Shown here: positions 1-8,041 of the stretch, piece after piece | Position numbering within the stretch: position 1 is the first letter of the stretch | Layout: every line of letters starts with the position of its first letter | Assembly: GCF_013376415.1 (NCBI RefSeq) | Contig: NZ_WYET01000001.1 | Location: forward strand, 806,001-870,000 | Source: Flagellimonas chongwuensis | Lineage (GTDB): Bacteria > Bacteroidota > Bacteroidia > Flavobacteriales > Flavobacteriaceae | Direction of reading: 5' to 3' | DNA length: 64,000 bases | Program-made: the position numbers and the translations under genes | The notes under the pieces: generated by a model | Databases searched by the model: none | The model's input: the letters and a program-made list of their open reading frames with translations, nothing else | Told to the model about the DNA's origin: nothing

Positions 1-499
1 TGAAGAGCGTCATAAAAACACTGATTCTCATCAATAAAATCAAAGAAACAACTGCTGTAATAATGCCGCCGACCAATTGAACCAAACCGGTACCAATAAG
101 GTTTCTAACACCTTCAACATCCGACATTATTCGGGATACCAATGCGCCGGACTTGGCATTGTCAAAGAATCTAACAGGGAGGGCCAGTACCTTTTTCTGT
201 ACCTGTGCCCTAAGTTCAGAGATAAGGTATTGCGCTTGAACGCTTAATATTTTGGTCAATAAAAAAGAGGTGACCGACTGCACCAAAATTGCCAACATGA
301 CACCGGCAACAAGATATTTAAGCATGTCGACATCCTTTTTTACGATGACGTCATCAATCAAATATCTCGAAGCAATCGGAGCAACAAAACTTGCCGCTTT
401 GCTGATTGCAATCAAAAATAGACCAAGAAATACGAGTTTACGCTTTGGCCAAATAATGGTCTTGAACGCTGTGAGGATGCTAACTTTTTTATCAGGCAT
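1..499 (-). CDS. ABC transporter, N-terminal membrane part (partial)
   Basis: The gene runs off the left edge; only the first 166 codons are visible. Read from the ATG at 499, the product starts MPDKKVSILTAFKTIIW and then shows hydrophobic segments with the charged stretches typical of the type I exporter transmembrane domain (ABC_membrane, MsbA/multidrug style). The FFDNAKSGALVSRIMSDVEG stretch is the conserved coupling region of this family, where the membrane domain contacts the nucleotide-binding domain. The ATPase half would lie outside the window. Substrate cannot be told from this part. The upstream 120 bp separate it from the divergent TPM gene. Confidence 0.85.
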   Translation of the reverse strand, partial: MPDKKVSILTAFKTIIWPKRKLVFLGLFLIAISKAASFVAPIASRYLIDDVIVKKDVDMLKYLVAGVMLAILVQSVTSFLLTKILSVQAQYLISELRAQVQKKVLALPVRFFDNAKSGALVSRIMSDVEGVRNLIGTGLVQLVGGIITAVVSLILLMRISVFMTLF

Positions 500-619
500 A
501 TCAATTTTGTAGAAAGAGTCTGCAAGTTACGGCAAATTAAAAAGGATGCCGAATCGTTTAGTTTTAAGTCCAGAAAGATTACAAACACTATATTTAATAG
601 CTACAATACTAAAATAGTC

Positions 620-1657
620 ATGTTAAAAGCGAACTGGTTCGGTATTTTGTTTTTGATGTTCTCATTGTGTGCTGCACAGGAAGAGTATGCTAAGTTGTCC
701 GAAATTGTTGTTGATGACGCGCAGATTTTTACCCAGTCACAGCTTGATGGGCTACGCACCAAGTTATATCAATTTGAATCGGAAACCACCAACCAGTTAG
801 TAGTTTTGACCATTGATGACTTGCAGGGCGAAACCATTGAAACGTATGCGTTAGAAGTTTTCAATAAAAATAAATTAGGACAGCAAGGGAAGGACAATGG
901 CATTTTGATTCTGTTCTCCAAGTTCGATAGAGAGGTCCGGATAGAGGTGGGCTATGGATTGGAATCCTATATCACCGATGCCGTTGCTTCGCGAATTATC
1001 CGAAATACCATGATTCCAAGGTTCAAGGATGAAGATTACTTTGAAGGGATAGATCTTGCTACCGACCAGATCATAGAATTTTTGAACGACCCTGAAGCCT
1101 TGGAAGAATTCAAAGCAGAAATCGAGGCCGAAGCCGAAACACCTTGGTGGTTGTTTTTGATCATTGGTTTGTTCCTGTTAATGTTCGTTGCAGCTGGAGG
1201 GTTCGTTTTTTATAAGGGCTATTCCACGCTTATTGAAATAATACGAGGTATTTTCATTGGAAAATTAGCGGTCTTTAGGGGAATTTTCATGGCAGTTTTT
1301 ATGATGTTTCCCTTGATTTTTGGATTGGTTTTTATGGGTATGCCCTTGTTTTTTATGGCCATGCTGCTCGGTTTAGATGATGTATTGAATGGATTTGTAA
1401 AAGACTTTACTTGGGTATTATTGGTGATTCTTGTATTTATAGCGGTTACGATACTCCTGGCCATCCTAAAAATCAGGAGAAAAGGAGACAAGAATCTTAA
1501 GCTTTCATTTTTTAAATCCGATAAGACTTATATGAAAAAAACCTTCTCTTCTTCGGGTACCCATTCTTTTGGTTCCAGTTCTGGGAGCAGTTCGTCCAGC
1601 AGCTTTTCTGGTGGAGGTGGTAGTTCTGGAGGTGGAGGAGCAAGTGGAAGTTGGTAA
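620..1657 (+). CDS. TPM-domain membrane protein with Gly/Ser tail
   Basis: 345 residues. An N-terminal signal peptide ends near the CAAQ at residues 17-20. The TPM domain (TPM_phosphatase, YgcG/psb32 family) covers roughly residues 25-170, with the conserved VGYGLE and DGIL-type (here DNGILILFS) stretches. Several hydrophobic helices follow between about 175 and 285. The protein ends in a tail of Ser and Gly finishing GGASGSW, a common feature of YgcG-like proteins. TPM domains are described as membrane-associated and have been linked to photosystem repair or phosphatase activity in plants; the bacterial role is not settled. It stands alone, followed 51 bp later by the acylase gene. Confidence 0.85.
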   Translation: MLKANWFGILFLMFSLCAAQEEYAKLSEIVVDDAQIFTQSQLDGLRTKLYQFESETTNQLVVLTIDDLQGETIETYALEVFNKNKLGQQGKDNGILILFSKFDREVRIEVGYGLESYITDAVASRIIRNTMIPRFKDEDYFEGIDLATDQIIEFLNDPEALEEFKAEIEAEAETPWWLFLIIGLFLLMFVAAGGFVFYKGYSTLIEIIRGIFIGKLAVFRGIFMAVFMMFPLIFGLVFMGMPLFFMAMLLGLDDVLNGFVKDFTWVLLVILVFIAVTILLAILKIRRKGDKNLKLSFFKSDKTYMKKTFSSSGTHSFGSSSGSSSSSSFSGGGGSSGGGGASGSW

Positions 1658-1708
1658 TTGTTGACGATTTCACGTATTTTCACACAAACTAACTAAACCA
1701 ATCCCGAG

Positions 1709-3883
1709 ATGAGAATTATTGTCCTTGCAGCACTTTTTTTAGTTGTTTCATGTTCTGAAAAGCCCAAAACGGAGGTGGAACAATGGGAAGCACAAGCTGA
1801 AAACATTACAATCATACGAGACAATTTTGGGGTTCCCCATATTTATGGGAAAACAGATGCCGATGCCGTTTTTGGTTTGCTATATGCCCAGTGTGAGGAT
1901 GATTTTAACAGAGTGGAACAAAACTACATTTGGGCTACGGGCCGCATGGCTGAAGTAGAAGGGGTGGATGCCCTGTACAGTGACCTTCGTGCCAAGCTTT
2001 TTATGACAGAGGAAGAAGCAAAGGCCCATTATGAAGATAGTCCTGCGTGGCTGAAAGAACTTTGTGATGCCTTTGCTGACGGAATCAATTATTATCTACA
2101 TACCCATCCCGAGGTGAAACCTAAATTACTGACCCGTTTTGAACCTTGGATGCCCATGTATTTTAGTGAGGGTTCCATCGGCGGCGATATTGAGCGCATA
2201 TCCACTAGAAAAATCAAAAGTTTTTATGAAAGTGGAATGGAATTGCCAACAATGGAAGCGCTTCAAATCAAAAAAAAGGAGGAAATGGCAGAGCCACAAG
2301 GTTCCAATGGAATTGCCATTTCTGGAGACTTGACCGAATCTGGAAATGCGATGTTATTGATCAACCCCCATACTTCATTCTACTTTAGAGGTGAAGTACA
2401 CGTGGTGAGCGAAGAAGGTCTGAATGCCTATGGCGCCGTGACTTGGGGTCAGTTTTTTGTGTACCAAGGCTTCAATGAGAAAACAGGATGGATGCATACC
2501 TCCACCTATACCGATGTGATGGACGAGTTTAAGGAAACCATCGTAAAAAATGATGGAAAATTGTTTTATCAGTATGGGGAGGAACTGCGACCTGTGGATT
2601 CCAGTTCGGTTACCTTAAAATATAAAAATGGGGGAAGTATGAAGGAGAGGACATTCCCAATGTACCATACCCATCACGGACCGATTACCCATCAGGTTGA
2701 TGACCAATGGACGGCTTCCGCCATGATGTGGGAACCAGTAAAGGCTTTGGAACAATCCTATACTCGAACCAAGCAAGATGGTTATGACGGTTTTCGAAAA
2801 ATGATGGATATTCGTACCAACTCATCGAACAATACAGTGTATGCCGATGCAGAAGGGAATATTGCCTATTTTCACGGAAATTTTGTGCCAAAGCGGGATA
2901 CTATATTCGATTATAACCAACCTGTGGATGGCAGCAACCCCAAAACAGATTGGCAAGGATTACATACCGTAGATGAAAATATTTTGGTGCTGAACCCTGA
3001 AAACGGTTGGATACAAAACTGTAATTCTACACCGTATACTTCAGCGTTGGAGTTCAGTCCAAAGCGTGAAGATTACCCCAATTATATGTCGAGAGATCAG
3101 GAGAACTTTAGGGGCATCCATGCTATAAAACTTTTGACCGGCAGAAGCGGATATACCTTGGATGGACTTATCGAACTGGCGCATGACCCTTACTTGCCAG
3201 CTTTTGAAGCATTGATTCCAGGTTTGGTGAAAGCCTATAATGAAAATGCAAAAGCATACCCAGAGCTTCAAGAACCTATTGAAATTCTGAGAGAATGGGA
3301 TTTTAACACCTCAAAACAATCCGTTGCTATGACCTTGGCGCATTACTATGGTACACTTTGCTATTCCAAAGCAGAACGTCCTGAAGGAATGTATTCCATG
3401 CAGTGGGTCGAATATTGGGGCAGTGATTGGCCGGATGCTCAAAAACTGGAATTTTTTCAAGAAACATTGTCCAAATTGGAAAATGATTTTGGCACTTGGA
3501 AAATGCCTTGGGGCGAGGTGAACCGTTATCAAAGATTAAATGGCGACATTCGTCAACCTTTTGATGATGACAAACCCAGTATTCCCATTGGTTTTGCCAG
3601 CGGAACATGGGGAGCTTTGGCCGCATACGGTGCTAGATATAACAACAATACTAAAAAGATTTACGGAACACGGGGCAACAGTTTTGTGGCTGCTGTGGAA
3701 TTTGGAGATAAAGTAAAAGCAAAGACAATGTTGGCAGGTGGGCAGAGTGGAAATCCAAAATCACCATATTTTAATGATCAGGCACAAAGATATGCCGACA
3801 TGGAATTCAAGGATGCGGCATATTACAAGGAGGATGTGCTAAAACGGGCTGAAGCAACGTACTCCCCGGGCGAGAAATATTGA
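1709..3883 (+). CDS. Penicillin acylase family lipoprotein (Ntn hydrolase)
   Basis: 724 residues. Lipobox VVSC at residues 12-15 predicts a lipoprotein. The body matches the penicillin/acyl-homoserine-lactone acylase family: the alpha part begins with IRDNFGVPHIYG (about 36-47), and QGSNGIAI at 197-204 holds the probable autocatalytic Ser199 that would become the N-terminal nucleophile of the beta chain. A late RGNSFVAAVEFG stretch is also typical. Members cleave amide bonds in beta-lactams, N-acyl homoserine lactones or acyl peptides; the substrate is not predictable here. The stop lies 8 bp from the convergent 3892 gene. Confidence 0.88.
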   Translation: MRIIVLAALFLVVSCSEKPKTEVEQWEAQAENITIIRDNFGVPHIYGKTDADAVFGLLYAQCEDDFNRVEQNYIWATGRMAEVEGVDALYSDLRAKLFMTEEEAKAHYEDSPAWLKELCDAFADGINYYLHTHPEVKPKLLTRFEPWMPMYFSEGSIGGDIERISTRKIKSFYESGMELPTMEALQIKKKEEMAEPQGSNGIAISGDLTESGNAMLLINPHTSFYFRGEVHVVSEEGLNAYGAVTWGQFFVYQGFNEKTGWMHTSTYTDVMDEFKETIVKNDGKLFYQYGEELRPVDSSSVTLKYKNGGSMKERTFPMYHTHHGPITHQVDDQWTASAMMWEPVKALEQSYTRTKQDGYDGFRKMMDIRTNSSNNTVYADAEGNIAYFHGNFVPKRDTIFDYNQPVDGSNPKTDWQGLHTVDENILVLNPENGWIQNCNSTPYTSALEFSPKREDYPNYMSRDQENFRGIHAIKLLTGRSGYTLDGLIELAHDPYLPAFEALIPGLVKAYNENAKAYPELQEPIEILREWDFNTSKQSVAMTLAHYYGTLCYSKAERPEGMYSMQWVEYWGSDWPDAQKLEFFQETLSKLENDFGTWKMPWGEVNRYQRLNGDIRQPFDDDKPSIPIGFASGTWGALAAYGARYNNNTKKIYGTRGNSFVAAVEFGDKVKAKTMLAGGQSGNPKSPYFNDQAQRYADMEFKDAAYYKEDVLKRAEATYSPGEKY

Positions 3884-3891
3884 GCAAAAAT

Positions 3892-4554
3892 TTAATTGTT
3901 CTTTGTAATTCCGCTATCCTCTTCCTTTACAATAATTAGGCTGGCCTTGGAGCCTGTGGAAAGATTCCAGCGGTTATTGTGTATAACTACACCTTTATCG
4001 TCCGTAACTACGACTTGGGCGGTATTTGGTCCTGAAGAACCTTGGTTGAGGGCTTCGAATTCAATTCGGTTGAAACCTTCTACAAGATCTAGGTTGATTC
4101 CTCTGTAAGAACCTGAAAGCAGTAAATTATATTCTACTACTTCACCATTCACATAAATTTTGATACGGTCCCCGTCCACATATTCATGGTCCCTAGCAAC
4201 AATGCCAACAAATTTTGCCGTGGTTTTGAAATCACCCAGATATTGGTCACCAAAATGTTCATTGGCTCCCTTTTCCCTTTTTTCAATAACCTTGGGGTCT
4301 ATGACCATATCGTGACCTGCCTGAAGAAGTTCCCTGTCGGGCAACATTTTTACACCGGGCTTTTCGTTTTTGGAGGTAAGGCTTTCATCGAGTACCGAAG
4401 GCATTCGAAGTAAAGTACCTTGATTGCTTGCTTTTATATCAAGATTATTTTTCTCGCCAATCTTTAAAGGTCGCGTAGTGGGCAAGTCGCCCTGAGCGAA
4501 CATGGGCAAGCTGAAAAGGACGGCTCCCAAAACGATATATATCTTCTTTTTCAT
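3892..4554 (-). CDS. Secreted hypothetical protein
   Basis: 220 residues with a clear signal peptide (cleavage probably after MFAQ, about residue 21). The middle contains VGIVARDHEYVDGDRIKIYVNGEVV, followed by a beta-rich stretch to the C-terminus (LVEGFNRIEFEALNQGSSG), which reads like a small all-beta domain. I do not recognise a named family. The coding character is good (full-length frame, signal peptide, convergent stop with the acylase gene). It is transcribed alone; the next minus-strand gene upstream starts after an 81 bp gap. Function unknown. Confidence 0.75.
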   Translation of the reverse strand: MKKKIYIVLGAVLFSLPMFAQGDLPTTRPLKIGEKNNLDIKASNQGTLLRMPSVLDESLTSKNEKPGVKMLPDRELLQAGHDMVIDPKVIEKREKGANEHFGDQYLGDFKTTAKFVGIVARDHEYVDGDRIKIYVNGEVVEYNLLLSGSYRGINLDLVEGFNRIEFEALNQGSSGPNTAQVVVTDDKGVVIHNNRWNLSTGSKASLIIVKEEDSGITKNN

Positions 4555-4635
4555 GGCAAGACAGCTAATTATCTGGAGAATAAAGTTAGCAAATACCTTG
4601 CCATCAACATTATAAATTGGCGTTAAATCGTTAAG

Positions 4636-5772
4636 CTACATACTTTTCTTATTCTTAGATTTTAATCCAAATAACGGATGCATTACGGGAATGCGTAGAA
4701 TAATCAAATCGTAGATCAACCAACTTATCCCAAAAGTTCCCACGACCAGAACAAATGCTTTTGGTAGAAATCCCCATCTCAAATCCATCAAATAATAGCC
4801 AATGACAACGGTGACGGTCTGGTGCAAAATATAAAAGGGGTAAACTGCTCGGTTGGAGTACGCCAACCCCTTGCTGGGCTTGTTGAGGTATTGTGCAGCG
4901 TAGGCGAACAATACCAATATCCAAGACCAAATATTCATCACTTTTAAAAATGCTTCGGTAAAATGTACCACATAGCCATCTTCCAAAAACAGCCATATAA
5001 AAGCTTGGGATGCAAATCCTACTATTCCCAGGATTATGGCCTTTGATTTTACTTTTGTCAGTGCTTGCCAAAACACATCCTCTGTCGCAATCAATGTAAA
5101 ACCATAGAAAAATAGGATTATACTAAATATAAAATTGAACCAATCATCCACCAAGGCGTGGGTGACGGGAAAGAAAGGTTCGACCAGCGATTCTACAAAG
5201 TAGAGCGGAATAACAAATGCATAAATGCCCCACGTTTTTTGAATCAATCTTTTTACCCAGTCGATAAAAAGGGTCTGGTGCCTTCTTAGGAACACAAATA
5301 GCGGAGCCAAAATCCAGGAGAACACCAGAAGATAGGGTAAGAACCAAAGGTGGTGCCAACTTAGATTGCCTTCGGGGTAAACACCATCAAAAGCAACCGA
5401 GGTAAAATATTGCCAATATGAACCCGTAAACTGTCCCTCTGCTAAACGCTCAAAATATACTTGTGGTGGCACAATCAAAATCATACCGGCGACCAAAGGA
5501 ATCCCTAGTCGCAGAAATCGTTCCCACATGAATTTCCCCATACTTCGTTTTCCCAAAGCGTAATAGGTGCCCATACCGGAGATAACAAATAGAATGGGAA
5601 GACGCCATTGATTAAGGAACAACATGGGCCAGCGTAGCCAATCGTAAATAATGTTGTTCTTAACGTGCCAGCCCCAAGGAACAAAAAACATTCCTACATG
5701 ATAAAATATGAGCAATGCAAATACGATAACCCGAAGCCAGTCCAAATCGTAACGCCTGATTGATGTTTCCAT
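4636..5772 (-). CDS. Acyltransferase family 3 membrane protein
   Basis: 378 residues and about ten hydrophobic segments. It opens with the hallmark RRYDLDWLRVIVFALLIFYH, containing the conserved Arg/Asp and the H that family 3 acyltransferases (OafA/MdoC type, PF01757) use, and continues with SWHHLWFLPYLLVFSW near residues 135-150. These inner-membrane proteins transfer acetyl or succinyl groups to extracytoplasmic glycans or lipids. The acceptor is unknown here. Its upstream neighbour is the AraC-type membrane regulator on the same strand, 89 bp away, so co-regulation is possible but not shown. Confidence 0.83.
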   Translation of the reverse strand: METSIRRYDLDWLRVIVFALLIFYHVGMFFVPWGWHVKNNIIYDWLRWPMLFLNQWRLPILFVISGMGTYYALGKRSMGKFMWERFLRLGIPLVAGMILIVPPQVYFERLAEGQFTGSYWQYFTSVAFDGVYPEGNLSWHHLWFLPYLLVFSWILAPLFVFLRRHQTLFIDWVKRLIQKTWGIYAFVIPLYFVESLVEPFFPVTHALVDDWFNFIFSIILFFYGFTLIATEDVFWQALTKVKSKAIILGIVGFASQAFIWLFLEDGYVVHFTEAFLKVMNIWSWILVLFAYAAQYLNKPSKGLAYSNRAVYPFYILHQTVTVVIGYYLMDLRWGFLPKAFVLVVGTFGISWLIYDLIILRIPVMHPLFGLKSKNKKSM

Positions 5773-5861
5773 GTTTTAAATTTTCCCAAAGATGGAAAGT
5801 GCCTTTCAGAAAGAACTACTTTTTGTGTCGGGAAACGTCCTGAATTGTAATTCTGGAGAAA

Positions 5862-7025
5862 TTAACCACGGTTTTGCTTCATAAACAATGAGGGTGATTG
5901 ACCAGTATGTTTTTTGAAAGCGTTGTAAAAGGCAGACTTGGATTTGAACCCGACAGATGCCCCAATAGCTTCCACTGTAAGATGTTTAAATTCTTTATCC
6001 AACAATCTTTCTTGCGCCAAAGCAATTCTTTTTTGGTTGATGTATTCATTGAAATTGGTGCCGGTTTCCGAGTTGATGAGCCTGGAAATGGCGTTAGCAT
6101 TGGTGTCCAACTGCTCTGCTATTTTTTTTAGCGTGATGTCTTGCTTGGTATAATACTGGGCCTCGGAAATAAAACTTTCAACGGCTTCAAATTGAATGGG
6201 ATTACCTGCTATGGTCTCATATTTATCGGCAATCCATGATTTTTCAAAAAAACGTGATTCGGAAAGGATGAAAAATGATGTAATGAAAATAGTAATGGTC
6301 TGCATGATTCCTATGATGTGATCACCTCCATCATCATCATGGTTCAGATAAATTAAAAGTAAGGTAAACATCAGTACCAAAAAGATGATAACCGTATTTC
6401 TTGAGAAAATATACTTGTCCATCTTTATGTTTTTGGATGAGGTCCATCCCTTTTTCCATGATTTTATAACCAATATTATGGACAGGATGAGATAAAATGT
6501 AAAGCTCAGGAGTACCAGCCATCTAAATTCATCCTTGATAAGATGGTAGGAGTAATCCACGGCTTTTGGCACATCCAAAAAGCCCAAATTCCTATAATAG
6601 GCACCTAAATACGCGTTTATTTTTACTTCGATTGGACTTGTGTAATAGTTAAATTGGGAGATTAAATAGAGCAGTGGGAGCACAAAATGCGGCCAATGTT
6701 TTTTAAGGGTAAATGGTTTTCTGTTTAAAAGGGTATACAAAAAAAAGTACATGGTGGGCATGATCATCAATACCAAGAATTCCGTGGAATCATTTAAGTG
6801 GAAAGCATATTTGATGAGTCCGGTGTAACATAAATACACATCAAAAAAAACAAGGCATTGTACCAAAAGTGACCATCCAAAGAGCGTGATGGCCGATTTC
6901 CGTTTGGCCCTTAAAAAAATAACCAGGGCCAAAAACAATCCTTGGATAATGCCCAATAGCATAATATGCGACGCTAGGTCGTGACGTATGGGAATTTGCT
7001 CAAGGATGTGTTGTACCTCTTGCAT
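5862..7025 (-). CDS. Membrane-bound AraC family transcriptional regulator
   Basis: 387 residues. Residues 15-260 carry about seven to eight hydrophobic helices. The C-terminal 100 residues are an AraC/XylS HTH (HTH_18): ITLKKIAEQLDTNANAISRLIN is the first helix-turn-helix and VEAIGASVGFKSKSAFYNAFKKHTGQSPS the second, with the family's signature ending. This design is common in Bacteroidetes, where a membrane sensor is fused to an AraC DNA-binding domain. The gene abuts the metallophosphoesterase gene upstream (2 bp gap), so the two are probably cotranscribed. The signal sensed is unknown. Confidence 0.88.
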   Translation of the reverse strand: MQEVQHILEQIPIRHDLASHIMLLGIIQGLFLALVIFLRAKRKSAITLFGWSLLVQCLVFFDVYLCYTGLIKYAFHLNDSTEFLVLMIMPTMYFFLYTLLNRKPFTLKKHWPHFVLPLLYLISQFNYYTSPIEVKINAYLGAYYRNLGFLDVPKAVDYSYHLIKDEFRWLVLLSFTFYLILSIILVIKSWKKGWTSSKNIKMDKYIFSRNTVIIFLVLMFTLLLIYLNHDDDGGDHIIGIMQTITIFITSFFILSESRFFEKSWIADKYETIAGNPIQFEAVESFISEAQYYTKQDITLKKIAEQLDTNANAISRLINSETGTNFNEYINQKRIALAQERLLDKEFKHLTVEAIGASVGFKSKSAFYNAFKKHTGQSPSLFMKQNRG

Positions 7026-7027
7026 AT

Positions 7028-7924
7028 TTATTTCACTAGGTAATCAGCTAATTTTTGAGGACCTTCCAATAATGCCCGCACAATTTGAAGAGTACCATCA
7101 GGTTTGGTGTCAATATACCATTTAATCAGTGATATCTCTCCATTTACAATCTCGATACCCGTGATGCTCCTTGGGTGAACGCAACTCCCATCATTAAAAA
7201 AAGGAATTTGGCCCGGTTCGGGAAATCTGGGCCTGTGCGTATGACCTGCTAACGTGATCAGCAAATCTTTTTTCAATATCCACCGTTTGATTCGCCTTTC
7301 TATGCGGATAAGCTCTTTGTAGTTTTTAGCAGGACTCGTCGGGTCAGCAATACCCACTACCTGTAGCGGTTTCCATAATATTCTAACCAAAAACCGACCA
7401 ATCCGCCAACAAACATAATTCCACCAATCCGCTTGGTGGCCATGGACACAAAAAATCTCCTGACCCGTTTTGGTGTGCTTCAAAATAAGGGCCTCATGGT
7501 AAGTAATTCCCTCAAAAAGTTCTTTGTCGGAGCCATCGATCGGTTCAAAATAATGTGAAAGATGCTCATCCACATATTCGGGGTCCCGATATACCATGTC
7601 GTGGTTGCCCCAAAGCATATGGAGGCGTTTTTCCAAATGGAACCGTTTTAATAATTGGTAAACATTCTTATGCGCTTCAAAAATGGCTTCGAAAGTAATG
7701 TTTTCCCATAGTTCATCACCGTCCCCCAATTCGATATAGGTAAACCCTTCGCGGTAATATTGGTTAAGGGCATGGAAATAAATATTTCTATTGTTGGCAA
7801 AATCGTCAGCAAAACTATTGTCCCCTCGATGGCAGTCGCTGAAGAAGATAAACTTTGAACCTTCGTCGAATGGAATCGTCACAGCATTTTTGTAAGCTCT
7901 GTCTAATCGTTTTGATGAGGACAT
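7028..7924 (-). CDS. Calcineurin-like metallophosphoesterase
   Basis: 298 residues. All the metal-binding blocks of the calcineurin-like fold are visible in order: FSDCHRGD (28-35), LGDGDELW, WGNHDMVYRD, VHGHQADWWN and LAGHTHRPRF. The arrangement and size recall the LpxH/YbbF group, which hydrolyses UDP-2,3-diacylglucosamine, but the N-terminal DCHRGD and extra inserts make the substrate uncertain. No signal peptide, so it is likely cytoplasmic. It is the first gene of a probable two-gene unit with the AraC regulator downstream (2 bp gap) and diverges from the GAF gene. Confidence 0.85.
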   Translation of the reverse strand: MSSSKRLDRAYKNAVTIPFDEGSKFIFFSDCHRGDNSFADDFANNRNIYFHALNQYYREGFTYIELGDGDELWENITFEAIFEAHKNVYQLLKRFHLEKRLHMLWGNHDMVYRDPEYVDEHLSHYFEPIDGSDKELFEGITYHEALILKHTKTGQEIFCVHGHQADWWNYVCWRIGRFLVRILWKPLQVVGIADPTSPAKNYKELIRIERRIKRWILKKDLLITLAGHTHRPRFPEPGQIPFFNDGSCVHPRSITGIEIVNGEISLIKWYIDTKPDGTLQIVRALLEGPQKLADYLVK

Positions 7925-8007
7925 CTAAAAGTTTTTGCTAAATATCCTTAAAAATGGCGATTTGTCCATAAAGAAACCGAATAATGAAACTCCATTTGTA
8001 GTTTTTG

Positions 8008-8015
8008 TAACTTTG
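8008..8015 (+). promoter_or_regulatory. Flavobacterial -7 promoter box
   Basis: TAACTTTG matches the Bacteroidetes -7 consensus TAnnTTTG perfectly and lies 27 bp upstream of the GAF gene ATG. I could not place a convincing TTG -33 element at the normal 17-23 bp distance, so this is a box-level prediction only. Confidence 0.5.
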
Positions 8016-8041
8016 TGCCCTAAACCACGACTAATTTGGGT

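Noticed and set aside
252-512. Plus-strand frame of 86 residues
   Set aside because: It is antisense to the ABC transporter start, which has clear membrane-domain sequence on the minus strand.
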